This document shows positions 8,780-16,668 of a stretch of 40,131 bases of DNA, in pieces. The notes under the pieces are model-generated. The model was not told where the DNA came from, made no database searches, and saw nothing but the letters and a program-made list of their open reading frames with translations. Where the stretch lies: the NCBI GenBank assembly GCA_022450525.1, contig JAKUQA010000014.1, forward strand, positions 1 through 40,131, given 5' to 3'. This DNA comes from Dehalococcoidia bacterium. GTDB taxonomy: Bacteria > Chloroflexota > Dehalococcoidia > Lucifugimonadales > UBA6952. Position numbers and translations under genes: made by a program. How positions within the stretch are numbered: the stretch's first letter is position 1; each line of letters starts with the position of its first letter.

Positions 8780-8837
8780 TTGACAAAAATGTAATAGAAT
8801 ATTACCTTTGTGGCTCTGATATCATCAAACCTATAAT
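8780..8837 (+). promoter_or_regulatory. Promoter region for rplU-rpmA-rpmE
   Basis: The 117-bp gap after clpC holds TTGACA (8780-8785) with TACCTT 17 bp on, and a second candidate pair TTGTGG (8808-8813) and TATAAT (8832-8837) spaced by 18 bp. The first has the better -35 and the second the better -10. Either would give a leader of about 35-65 nt. No L20- or L21-type autoregulatory fold is recognised. Confidence 0.5.
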
Positions 8838-8875
8838 ATAATCAGAAGCTTCTTCTCTTGGAGGAATCAAGAAAA

Positions 8876-9301
8876 ATGGAATATGCAGTAGTAAAAACCG
8901 GAGGAAAACAATACAAAGTATCACCAGGTGATATTCTGGATGTTGACCGTATAAATGAAATATCTGAAGGAGAAAATGTTACTTTAGATAGTGTTTTATT
9001 AATGTGTGATTCTAAAGGGCAATTAACTTATGGAGATCCTGTAATCAAGGGTGCGAAGGTAACTGGTACAGTTGAAAAACATTTGCGAGGCGATAAAATT
9101 ATTGTATTTAGATTCAAAAATAAAACTAGAGCTGGTACAAAAACTGGTCATAGACAAGAGTTAACTCGTATTAAAATTGATAAATTAACAAAACGTCAAG
9201 CAAGAACACAAAAACCTAAGGCAGAAGAATCCGTAGAAGCTCCTTCTAAGCCACGTACACGCAAGACTAAACCTAAGACAGAAACAACATCGGAGAACTA
9301 A
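8876..9301 (+). CDS. rplU: 50S ribosomal protein L21 with a basic C-terminal tail
   Basis: L21 binds 23S rRNA in the large subunit. The core MEYAVVKTGGKQYKV through GHRQELTRIKIDKL is conserved over about 103 residues. The protein then continues for nearly 40 residues rich in Lys, Pro, Thr and Glu (KPKAEESVEAPSKPRTRKTK), giving 141 aa against about 103 in most bacteria. An in-frame TTG at 8858 would add six residues, but its codons overlap the GGAGGA ribosome site at 8860-8865, so ATG 8876 is preferred. The stop codon is directly followed by the rpmA ATG. The rplU-rpmA pairing is one of the most conserved bacterial gene orders. Confidence 0.95.
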   Translation: MEYAVVKTGGKQYKVSPGDILDVDRINEISEGENVTLDSVLLMCDSKGQLTYGDPVIKGAKVTGTVEKHLRGDKIIVFRFKNKTRAGTKTGHRQELTRIKIDKLTKRQARTQKPKAEESVEAPSKPRTRKTKPKTETTSEN

Positions 9302-9556
9302 ATGGCACATAAAAAAGGTGGCGGTAGTAGTAAAAATGGTCGTGATAGTAATTCACAACGATTAGGTGTGAAAAAATATGGCGGTAATCAGGTATCTGCG
9401 GGAACAATTTTAGTACGGCAAAGAGGTACTAAGATTAGACCTGGGGTCAATGTAGGTATGGGTAGAGATTTTACTCTATATGCTAAAATTGACGGTGAAG
9501 TCGTATATGATCATGCTACCAAATTACGAAAAAGAGTTAATATACAAGCAAACTAA
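9302..9556 (+). CDS. rpmA: 50S ribosomal protein L27
   Basis: L27 reaches into the peptidyl transferase centre with its N-terminal tail. The 84-aa protein starts [16 protein letters not shown], the standard sequence without the cleaved N-terminal extension found in Firmicutes and some other groups, so no maturation protease is required. [15 protein letters not shown] and a [10 protein letters not shown] close match the family throughout. The ATG abuts the rplU stop with no spacer, so translation is coupled; rpmE follows 6 nt on. Confidence 0.96.
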   Translation: MAHKKGGGSSKNGRDSNSQRLGVKKYGGNQVSAGTILVRQRGTKIRPGVNVGMGRDFTLYAKIDGEVVYDHATKLRKRVNIQAN

Positions 9557-9562
9557 ATTATT

Positions 9563-9763
9563 ATGAAACAAGATATTCATCCAACATATTATAACAATGC
9601 TAAAATAGTCTGCGCTTGTGGTGTAACCACTATAACTGGAAGCACTAAAGAAGAAGTCCGTGTTGAAATATGTAGTTCATGTCATCCGTTTTATACCGGA
9701 GAACAACGTATTGTGGATACTGAAGGACGAGTTGAAAGACTTAAGAGAAGATACGGTATTTAA
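9563..9763 (+). CDS. rpmE: 50S ribosomal protein L31, zinc-binding type
   Basis: A 66-aa large-subunit protein. It carries the zinc-ribbon cysteines CAC (18-20) and CSSC (37-40), which mark the C+ form rather than the zinc-free paralogue induced on zinc starvation. [10 protein letters not shown] and [18 protein letters not shown] are characteristic. It follows rpmA by 6 nt in the same operon; yqhQ follows 30 nt downstream, a neighbour pair also seen in other bacteria. Confidence 0.96.
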   Translation: MKQDIHPTYYNNAKIVCACGVTTITGSTKEEVRVEICSSCHPFYTGEQRIVDTEGRVERLKRRYGI

Positions 9764-9793
9764 TCCAATTTACGCCGTTGTATCTATTATAGA

Positions 9794-10732
9794 ATGAACT
9801 CAAAACAAATCGATACAAAACCTCCAGAACAAACTTTTTTCTATGGCGGACAAGCTCTTATCGAAGGAGTAATGATTCGTGGCAATAATAATTTATCAGT
9901 TTCGGTAAGAAAACCTGATGGAAATATTGAATCAAGAACATCCGTAATTAGTCAAATCTTTACAGGGCCTTTGAAAAAAATCCCGTTTGTAAGAGGATCA
10001 TTAGTTTTAATTGAGACAATGTTTCTTGGAATAAAATCTTTGATTTACTCTGCGAATGTTAGTGCAGGAGAAGAAGAAGAAGAAATTGGTAACGTAGGGG
10101 TTGCAATAAGTTTAAGCATTTCCTTAGCATTTACCATCCTGGTTTTTTTTGTTTTACCATTATTAGCCGTACATTTTTTAGATAGTACTATTTTAAGTGC
10201 TCAAACACCAATAATATCTTTTATAAGTAATTTAATTGAAGGAATAATTAGACTAACCTTCTTCATTTTATATATATGGTTGATTGGTTTTATGCCTGAC
10301 ATAAAAAGAGTATTTCAATATCATGGTGCTGAGCATATGACTGTAAAAGCTTATGAAGCAAATCTGCCTCTAGAAATACCAAATATACGTCAATTCTCTA
10401 CTGCTCACCCAAGATGTGGAACAGCGTTTTTATTACTTGTAATGATCATCTCTGTTATAACTTTTGCTTTTCTAGGAAGACCTGATTTATGGCTTAGAAT
10501 AATTTCCAGAATAGTGTTAATTCCTGTCATAGCAGGAATTGCATATGAAACTTTACGATTTACTGGCAAGCATAGTAATAACATTTTTGTAAAATGGTTA
10601 ATAATTCCGAATATGGCCTTACAAAAATTAACTACTAAACAACCCGATGATGATCAAATAGAAATAGCTATAGATGCTATGGAAAATGCTATTAAAGCTG
10701 ATCAAAAAGATTTAGCTGAAATCGATGAATAA
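9794..10732 (+). CDS. YqhQ-like DUF1385 membrane protein
   Basis: A 312-aa integral membrane protein of the DUF1385/YqhQ family, whose biochemical role is not established. The N-terminal block YGGQALIEGVMIRGN (17-31) and the central AEHMTVKAYEANLPL and HPRCGTAFLLLV motifs are family hallmarks. At least four hydrophobic segments are visible, around 104-127, 138-164, 214-230 and 236-252. The last 30 residues are acidic. No good ribosome site precedes the ATG, so coupling or readthrough from rpmE is possible. The ccmE-like gene follows by 48 nt. Function should be left open. Confidence 0.85.
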   Translation: MNSKQIDTKPPEQTFFYGGQALIEGVMIRGNNNLSVSVRKPDGNIESRTSVISQIFTGPLKKIPFVRGSLVLIETMFLGIKSLIYSANVSAGEEEEEIGNVGVAISLSISLAFTILVFFVLPLLAVHFLDSTILSAQTPIISFISNLIEGIIRLTFFILYIWLIGFMPDIKRVFQYHGAEHMTVKAYEANLPLEIPNIRQFSTAHPRCGTAFLLLVMIISVITFAFLGRPDLWLRIISRIVLIPVIAGIAYETLRFTGKHSNNIFVKWLIIPNMALQKLTTKQPDDDQIEIAIDAMENAIKADQKDLAEIDE

Positions 10733-10780
10733 CTTTCGTATTCGTATAGTATTTGTTACAATATTTATGAGGGAAGAAAA

Positions 10781-11215
10781 TTGATTACCACAAATAAAAA
10801 GATTTATTTTTCAGTCACAGTTTTAATTTTAACTATAATTTATTTTGTAATATTAGCCTTTGATAGTTCTACGGTGTTTTACTACAAAATTGATGAATTA
10901 TCAAAAGCAAATATCAAATCTACAGAAACTATACGAGTAGTAGGCACATTAGTTGATAATTCATTTGACCGTGAAAAAGATTCAACCACTGCGGTATTCA
11001 GTATTCAAAGTGAAGATGGTACTAATATGTTAACTGCCCATTATGAAGGGGTGGTACCAGAGCTTTTCTTTAATGAACAATCCGAAATAGTTCTTGAAGG
11101 GAACTTACTAGAACATACTAATTTGAACGACGCTGTTTTTGACGCTGAAAATATTATTGTTAAATGTCCTTCAAAATATGAAGAAGCCGACGCGGAAAAA
11201 ACTCAAGTTTTATAG
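10781..11215 (+). CDS. ccmE: CcmE-like haem chaperone, Cys type (CXXXY)
   Basis: CcmE receives haem from the CcmABCD complex and carries it outside the membrane to the cytochrome c ligase. The 144-aa protein has one N-terminal membrane anchor (8-27) and an OB-fold domain (ETIRVVGTLVDNSF from 50, then VVPELFF and EIVLEGNL). The covalent haem site, HXXXY in E. coli (H130, Y134), is replaced by CPSKY with C129 and Y133. That matches the Cys-type CcmE known from Desulfovibrio and some archaea, which occurs in systems lacking CcmH. The start is TTG with GAGGG 8-12 nt before it. It sits apart from ccmABCD (15.2-17.4 kb), and no ccmF or ccmH is in view. The family call rests on fold pattern and motif, without a search. 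Confidence 0.82.
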   Translation: MITTNKKIYFSVTVLILTIIYFVILAFDSSTVFYYKIDELSKANIKSTETIRVVGTLVDNSFDREKDSTTAVFSIQSEDGTNMLTAHYEGVVPELFFNEQSEIVLEGNLLEHTNLNDAVFDAENIIVKCPSKYEEADAEKTQVL

Positions 11216-11228
11216 TTCTTAGCTATTA

Positions 11229-12095
11229 TTAAAAATCGTAATCTGAAAGTAGTTGAGCTACGTCTCGAGATTTAACACTTTCAGTTATCCTATTTGTTTC
11301 CGCTGTTAGTGAAGGACGCGTTTTATCTTCGTAAATTATTCCAACAGGAATTCCTGGTGAATTAATGAGCTCCTCTGCTGCTAATCGATCCGTTCTATCA
11401 TATTCCTCAGGTATATCATACATAAGCCCAGGTACGCCTTTTTTTGCATTCCCCTTAAGGATTTCATATGTGTCATTATAAGTCGTACATGGGGATTGAA
11501 CGTGAACAACTGCAAACCCAGGATGCTCCATACCAGCTTGAATTAATTTTGCTAAATCACGTGGCTTGCTAGAATAACCAGAGGCTATAAAACTTGCGCC
11601 TATTGTCAAATAATACTTTAATGGATGAATTTTATCCTCAATTTTGCCATAAGGGGTTGATGTAGTTTTTACACCATAATCTGTAGTTGGAGAACTCTGA
11701 CCTTTGGTCAAGCCATAAACGCCATTATCCATTACAACTGAACAAATATCTAAATTTCGAGTAGCCTGAGGAGCAATATGTTCCATGCCTATACTTAAAA
11801 AGTCTCCATCACCTGCTACTGTTAAGACATTCAAATCAGGATTAGCCATTTTTACTCCAAAAGCAATAGGCAAAGATCGTCCATGTATCCCATGTAATCC
11901 AAATGGTTGAGGATCTTCCAATAGATGAACTAAATTTCCAGAGCAACCAATGCCGGCAACTACTACAGTATTTTCTATTATCTCTTCTGTTTCCTTAATA
12001 CGGTCATTTAGAGCAAACTCAACAGCCCTTCGAACACCGAAGTCGCCACACCCTGGACACCACGCAAAATCATATTCAGGATTCTTCTTACTCAA
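11229..12095 (-). CDS. korB: 2-oxoacid:ferredoxin oxidoreductase, beta subunit
   Basis: This subunit binds thiamine diphosphate and one [4Fe-4S] cluster and, with KorA, oxidatively decarboxylates a 2-oxoacid to acyl-CoA, reducing ferredoxin. Visible features are C13 and C16 in WCPGCGDFG, C51 in GIGCSGN, a fourth Cys in VQSPCTTYN, and the TPP motif VAGDGDFLSIG with a downstream DNGVYGLTKGQ. At 288 aa it has the length of two-subunit KorB proteins. The start is TTG, overlapping the korA stop as TTGA. The substrate is probably 2-oxoglutarate, given the isocitrate dehydrogenase nearby, but pyruvate or branched-chain oxoacids cannot be excluded. The gene converges on ccmE with 13 nt between stops. 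Confidence 0.92.
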   Translation of the reverse strand: MSKKNPEYDFAWCPGCGDFGVRRAVEFALNDRIKETEEIIENTVVVAGIGCSGNLVHLLEDPQPFGLHGIHGRSLPIAFGVKMANPDLNVLTVAGDGDFLSIGMEHIAPQATRNLDICSVVMDNGVYGLTKGQSSPTTDYGVKTTSTPYGKIEDKIHPLKYYLTIGASFIASGYSSKPRDLAKLIQAGMEHPGFAVVHVQSPCTTYNDTYEILKGNAKKGVPGLMYDIPEEYDRTDRLAAEELINSPGIPVGIIYEDKTRPSLTAETNRITESVKSRDVAQLLSDYDF

Positions 12096-13795
12096 TTTAT
12101 CACCGCCTTATTTGTTTGATTTACTAAATCATTAATGCTCGAAACCAAATCTACAACCTTAAATGGGAGACCGGTATATTGTGTTATAGATTTTGCTTTT
12201 ACTCCATAGGATCGTAAAATGGAGGAAAACTGACCTTGATAATTTAATTCAGGAACTATAACTAAATCTTTTGATCGTAATTTTATTAGTAAGTCTTCTG
12301 GAAGTGGATTTAGATACATAGTGTAAAGCCATCCAACATCCAAACCAGAATCTCTTAATTGATTATAAGCTTCCCGAACTGAACCTTTTGAACCACCCCA
12401 TGGCATTAAGACAATAGAGGAATTAGCATTTTCTTCTTCGAAATCTCCATCTTTCAAAAGATTTAATTTACTAAATCGACGTTCTGTCATTTGTATATGC
12501 CGACTTGGTAGATGTGTGGTATCACCCATTGAATCATGTTCGCTTCCGTTTGCTATATAAGAACCAGGTTTACCCGGAATTGGCATAGGTGATAATTCAA
12601 AACCATCATATCTCAAGTAGCCATTGTTACCTTCATATACAATTCTATTCTCTACATTTACAGTATCCAAATCAGGTTTCTTTATATTCTGTACTCTTTC
12701 AGCTAAAGACATTTCAGTCAATAATATTACTGGTCCTTGATAACGTTCAGCCCAATTTAAAGACATGACACCTGCAGTAAAACACTCTTCGACATTACCC
12801 GGTGCAATAACTGGTAAAGATACATCTCCATGAGCAGGATTAATTGCAGAAAACAAATCAGATTGCTCAGTTTTGGTAGGAAGACCTGTAGCAGGACCGC
12901 CTCTTTGAACATCAACTACTACTAAAGGTAATTCAGCCATCCACGCTAAGCCTAATCCTTCACTCATTAATGAAAACCCAGGTCCAGCAGTTGCTGTCAT
13001 TGATTTTTTTCCAGCATAACCACCACCAAGAATAGCATTGATTGATTCTATTTCTGAACTTGCTTGATAAACAAATTTTCCTTCTTGAACCAAATTTCTT
13101 TCCATGTATAACAAAATAGTTGTAGCCGGTGAAATTGGATATCCCACATAAAAGTTCAATCCAGCTCGAATAGCTCCTAAAGATATCGCATCATTTCCTT
13201 TCATCATGGACTGCTTATAATCTGGAGGATTAGGTGAATCTAATTCCCCTAAATTGAATGGACTCTCGGAGGCTTTTTCTATACCAAAATCTATTGCTCT
13301 AAAGTTAGCATCAACGATTTCTTGACCTCTTGATAAATATCTTTTCTCAATAAATTCCTGTAAATATTTCACTGGCATATCTACTAAGGAGGCTAAAGCA
13401 CCCATCATAACCATATTTGCAGTCCTTGCATCGCCTGCTTCTTTAGCTAGATCATCAAATGGCATACCAATAGCTTTTTCATTACCAGATGGAGTGAATG
13501 ATGAATCATATAATATAATTCCGTCTGCTGCCACTTCACCTTTATGTGTTTCATATGCCTCTTCATTTAAGGCAACCAAAACATTTAATTCATCTCCAGG
13601 GCTTAAAACAGGTGAGGTCGAAATTCTAGCCTGAGTATAAGTTGGACCTCCCATAATTTGTGATGGAAAAGTTGCAAAAGTAAGAGAATGATATCCAACT
13701 TCTGAAGCAATTCTTGCTAATGCTTCTGATGCTGTTACTACTCCCTGACCTCCTTCTCCTGCAAATCGAACAACAAAATCTTGTCTTTTAGACAT
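12092..13795 (-). CDS. korA: 2-oxoacid:ferredoxin oxidoreductase, fused gamma-alpha subunit
   Basis: A 567-aa subunit joining the gamma domain (residues 1 to about 190, with RFAGEGGQGVVTASEAL at 9-25) to the pyrimidine-binding alpha domain (GNDAISLGAIRAGLNFYVGYP, then TATAGPGFSLMSEGLGLAWMAELPLV in two stretches). No ferredoxin-like cluster domain is fused, so an external ferredoxin must accept electrons. The frame stays open to an ATG at 13897, but the ATG at 13795 gives the family N-terminus MSKRQDFVVRFAGEGG and has GGGGAG 6 nt upstream, so I chose it. korB overlaps its stop. The pair would form an oxygen-tolerant or anaerobic route to succinyl-CoA if 2-oxoglutarate is the substrate. Confidence 0.92.
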   Translation of the reverse strand: MSKRQDFVVRFAGEGGQGVVTASEALARIASEVGYHSLTFATFPSQIMGGPTYTQARISTSPVLSPGDELNVLVALNEEAYETHKGEVAADGIILYDSSFTPSGNEKAIGMPFDDLAKEAGDARTANMVMMGALASLVDMPVKYLQEFIEKRYLSRGQEIVDANFRAIDFGIEKASESPFNLGELDSPNPPDYKQSMMKGNDAISLGAIRAGLNFYVGYPISPATTILLYMERNLVQEGKFVYQASSEIESINAILGGGYAGKKSMTATAGPGFSLMSEGLGLAWMAELPLVVVDVQRGGPATGLPTKTEQSDLFSAINPAHGDVSLPVIAPGNVEECFTAGVMSLNWAERYQGPVILLTEMSLAERVQNIKKPDLDTVNVENRIVYEGNNGYLRYDGFELSPMPIPGKPGSYIANGSEHDSMGDTTHLPSRHIQMTERRFSKLNLLKDGDFEEENANSSIVLMPWGGSKGSVREAYNQLRDSGLDVGWLYTMYLNPLPEDLLIKLRSKDLVIVPELNYQGQFSSILRSYGVKAKSITQYTGLPFKVVDLVSSINDLVNQTNKAVIN

Positions 13796-13901
13796 GTATC
13801 TCCCCATAGGAACACGTTGTAATTTATTAAATAGTCTTATAATTAGCTTTAATTTTATAGGACAAAAAGGGCATTGCTGAGCTACTATATTGACCATAAA
13901 A

Positions 13902-13931
13902 ACTTTAGCACTGTAATCTATTTACTGTCAA
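13902..13931 (-). promoter_or_regulatory. Candidate korAB promoter
   Basis: TTGACA (13931-13926) and TAAAGT (13907-13902) lie 18 bp apart on the minus strand, giving a predicted start near 13895 and a leader of about 100 nt before ATG 13795. The leader contains an in-frame ATG at 13897 that would lie at or just outside the 5' end. I see no riboswitch fold in it. Confidence 0.45.
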
Positions 13932-13979
13932 TATAAGATTGATTAAAACACATATATAAATTGGTATTTTTTTCTTTTT

Positions 13980-15179
13980 ATGAAAAATTTAAATTCTGAA
14001 TTAATATCTAGAATTAAAGAACACGGTCCAATAACATTTAAAAATTATATGGATCTTTGTTTGTATTGGCCAAAAGGTGGATTTTATACTTCGGATAATG
14101 TCATTATTAATGATGACTATTACACATCACCTATGGCCCATCCTGTTTTTGGTGCTTTATTATCCATGTATTTAGAATCTATATGGAATAGTAATATATT
14201 TCAAGAAAAGTTAAACATACTAGAAATTGGAGCAGGTAATTATCAATTAGCAAATGATATTACAAACTATTCAAAAAATTTATCAGCTGACTATTACCAA
14301 TCTCTAGAATATATAACTATAGACTTGAGAAAACCAGAGAAAAATAACAATCATAACTTTAGCCCAATAATTAGCGATACCATACCATTTGATAAATTTT
14401 CAGGGGTTATAATTCTTAATGAGGTTTTTGATGCTTTACCTTTCCATCGTGTAATAAATATAAATAATCAAATAAAAGAGATATATGTTGATTATAAAGA
14501 CGAGAATTTTTTTGAAACTTATGGATCTGTTTCGTCAGATAAAATATTTGAATTTCTTGCCGAGCATAATATTACTCTTGAACAAAATCAGATTTTCGAA
14601 ATTTCATTACAAAGTGCTGAATATCTAAAAAATATTGCCTCAATTTTGGATACGGGCGTTGTTATAAACATAGATTATGGAGATACATCAGAAAACTTAC
14701 TCTCTAAATTTAAAAAAGGGTCACTTTCCTGTTATTATCAGCACACTATGTCACAAAACCCATTTTTACATCCTGGTAAACAAGATATTACGTGTCATGT
14801 TAATTTTTCAGCACTAATAAACGAAGCTAGAAAAAATAACTTAGAAACAAATAATTTAATATCACAACGGGAGTTTTTATACGAACGAGGTTTTCAAAAC
14901 TTATTTGTTAAATTGAGAGATTTGTCTCTCAATCAAACCGAAATGAATGCAAACAGAATGGGTATGCTTAACCTTGTAGACCCAAATAGTTTGGGTAATT
15001 TTAAAACCCTAATCCTCTCCAAAAATATAAACCTTAACAATAGCGATTTTAAACCTCAACAAAACGATCTGATGGATAAATACCCAGTACCACTTCTAGA
15101 GGATCATCATATTAACTTGTTTGGTGCGAAATATCCTGATCAAGCACAAAATTGGAATGATTTATTTAAAATTAATTAG
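13980..15179 (+). CDS. MidA/NDUFAF7-like SAM-dependent methyltransferase (DUF185)
   Basis: A 399-aa protein of the DUF185 family. Eukaryotic NDUFAF7/MidA methylates an arginine of complex I during assembly; bacterial substrates are not generally known. Evidence includes GPITFKNYMDLCLYWPKGGFY (16-36, shown here in part as family-typical), the SAM-binding LEIGAGNYQLA (81-91), NEVFDALPFHRV (147-158), an INIDYGDT strand, and a HPGKQDITCHVNFSAL block, all in family order. No ribosome site is seen before ATG 13980, only a T-rich run. It is divergent from korA and converges with ccmD, overlapping that gene by 8 nt. With a respiratory setting around it, a complex I assembly role is plausible but unproven. 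Confidence 0.85.
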   Translation: MKNLNSELISRIKEHGPITFKNYMDLCLYWPKGGFYTSDNVIINDDYYTSPMAHPVFGALLSMYLESIWNSNIFQEKLNILEIGAGNYQLANDITNYSKNLSADYYQSLEYITIDLRKPEKNNNHNFSPIISDTIPFDKFSGVIILNEVFDALPFHRVININNQIKEIYVDYKDENFFETYGSVSSDKIFEFLAEHNITLEQNQIFEISLQSAEYLKNIASILDTGVVINIDYGDTSENLLSKFKKGSLSCYYQHTMSQNPFLHPGKQDITCHVNFSALINEARKNNLETNNLISQREFLYERGFQNLFVKLRDLSLNQTEMNANRMGMLNLVDPNSLGNFKTLILSKNINLNNSDFKPQQNDLMDKYPVPLLEDHHINLFGAKYPDQAQNWNDLFKIN

Positions 15180-15291
15180 AAGTATCTTTATCCAATGTAT
15201 CTTTAATATCTTCAATCTTTCGATTGATAACTAATAAATATGCAAAGTACACAAGCCATGTTATCGCAAAAACCGCAAATAAATAATTCAT
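15172..15291 (-). CDS. ccmD: CcmD-like haem exporter accessory peptide
   Basis: A 39-aa single-pass membrane peptide that stabilises CcmABC and helps release holo-CcmE. It starts at ATG 15291, preceded by GAGG at 5-nt spacing, and reads MNYLFAVFAITWLVYFAYLL for the membrane helix, then a charged tail INRKIEDIKDTLDKD. The YLF-A-F-A-TWLV pattern followed by a basic-acidic coil is typical of CcmD. It follows ccmC by 21 nt, the standard position. Its last 8 nt overlap the 3' end of the convergent methyltransferase gene. Short length makes sequence alone weak, but position and pattern together are convincing. Confidence 0.85.
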   Translation of the reverse strand: MNYLFAVFAITWLVYFAYLLVINRKIEDIKDTLDKDTSN

Positions 15292-15312
15292 TGAAACCTC
15301 TTAATTAGTAAT

Positions 15313-15972
15313 TTAGTTGATCAATTCTTCTAGGACTCTTAACTGAAATCTCCTAACAAGTAAAAATATTCCAAGTATAGTAAAGGCAAAAGTTGAATAT
15401 ATAAGTATAAAACCCATAGAAGCAGTGAGACCTGCATCCGATTCTTTCAAAGGCCCAATTATCATTTCGGGATGAACAGTTCTCCACCATACAGATGCCA
15501 TATAAACTATAGGAACATTAATGAATGAAATAATTCCCAATACAGAGGCATATGTTGCTCCCTGCCTTATATTAGAAGCATATGCACGTAGCATTAAATA
15601 TCCAATATACATTAACCACATAATCAATGAAGTAGTAAGTTTTGGATCCCAAGTCCACCAAACCCCCCAAACAGGTTTAGCCCAAATAGCGCCACTAATA
15701 ACCATAATGGTTGTGGTTATTACTCCAATTTCACCGGCAGATTGACCAAAATAGTCCCAACGAATATTTTTTGTTATTAAATACATGATTGAAGCAACAA
15801 AAACAAAAAAGAAAAACAGAAAACCAACCCAAGCATTTGGAACATGAATATATAAAATCTTCTGAACATGCCCCATAATAACTTCTGTTGGAGCAAATAA
15901 GGTTATTAGAGCAATATCTAATAAAATAATTGCTGCAGTGATTATCAGATAATAACTAGATTTAATTTTCAT
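15313..15972 (-). CDS. ccmC: Haem exporter protein CcmC
   Basis: CcmC presents haem to CcmE at the outer face of the cytoplasmic membrane. The 219-aa protein has six hydrophobic segments and the tryptophan-rich WGVWWTWDP motif at 102-110 that holds haem. The flanking haem-ligand histidines are visible as H43 in YIHVPNAW and H167 in WWRTVHPE. It lies between ccmB (18 nt upstream) and ccmD (21 nt downstream). Its haem-presenting site is ordinary, so the unusual Cys-type CcmE would be loaded by a normal-looking CcmC. Confidence 0.95.
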   Translation of the reverse strand: MKIKSSYYLIITAAIILLDIALITLFAPTEVIMGHVQKILYIHVPNAWVGFLFFFFVFVASIMYLITKNIRWDYFGQSAGEIGVITTTIMVISGAIWAKPVWGVWWTWDPKLTTSLIMWLMYIGYLMLRAYASNIRQGATYASVLGIISFINVPIVYMASVWWRTVHPEMIIGPLKESDAGLTASMGFILIYSTFAFTILGIFLLVRRFQLRVLEELIN

Positions 15973-15990
15973 ATGTCTTCAAATGGTAAA

Positions 15991-16668
15991 TTAATAATCT
16001 TTCATAACATAAGTAAATAAAAACGAACATACTATACTAAACATTATATCAATAACTGCTAGTAATTGTATCCATTTGTTGTATTCGGTCCATGTTTCTC
16101 CTCTTAAAACTGAACTTGTTACTTCAATAGCAGCAAGTAACATCGGGAATATTAAAGGGAATAATAGTATCGGTAAAAGGGTTTCTCTAACTCCTGTATT
16201 TGAAGTCATAGACCCAATAATTGTACCTATAACTGAAATTCCTAGTGTTGCTAATACTGCAACGAGGATAATGGAAGTATGTATAATATTTAAATTAAAA
16301 ATGATAGTAAAAATAGGAAAGATTAATATTTCTAAAATTATCATAAACAAAAAAAGAGTAGTAACCTTACCTAAAAATAAAATATCTCTAGAAATGGGGA
16401 GGAGTAGTAAGGCTTCAAAATTCCCACTATCTCTCTCTCGAGATAAAAATCTATTAAGTCCTAAAACTGAAGTAAAAAAAATTGTAACCCATAATATTCC
16501 TGGAAGAACGCGAATATATGAATCTCTTGATACATCAATAGATATATTAAATATTACAACACACGTAAAAGAAAAAATTATTGTTAGGAGAAGTAATTCT
16601 TTACGTTGTAACTCAACCTTAATATCCTTTGCCGAAATGTACCATATATATAAAAAATAGTTTTTCAT
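15991..16668 (-). CDS. ccmB: Haem exporter protein CcmB (ABC permease)
   Basis: The membrane subunit of the CcmAB transporter that uses ATP to release holo-CcmE from CcmC. The 225-aa sequence has six hydrophobic stretches. FLSRERDSGNFEALLLLP (73-90) is the conserved cytoplasmic loop of CcmB, and TNTGVRETLLPILLFPL (155-ish) is a second family block. Its ATG overlaps the ccmA stop as ATGA, so the two are translationally coupled. Confidence 0.92.
   Translation of the reverse strand: MKNYFLYIWYISAKDIKVELQRKELLLLTIIFSFTCVVIFNISIDVSRDSYIRVLPGILWVTIFFTSVLGLNRFLSRERDSGNFEALLLLPISRDILFLGKVTTLFLFMIILEILIFPIFTIIFNLNIIHTSIILVAVLATLGISVIGTIIGSMTSNTGVRETLLPILLFPLIFPMLLAAIEVTSSVLRGETWTEYNKWIQLLAVIDIMFSIVCSFLFTYVMKDY

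Noticed and set aside
9733-9783. Hairpin across the rpmE stop
   Set aside because: Only four- and three-bp helices with a bulge; not better than chance in AT-rich DNA.
13796-13897. N-terminal extension of korA with a CPFCP motif
   Set aside because: The ATG at 13897 lies at or before the predicted transcript start, the internal ATG at 13795 has a strong GGGGAG site, and the family N-terminus begins there.
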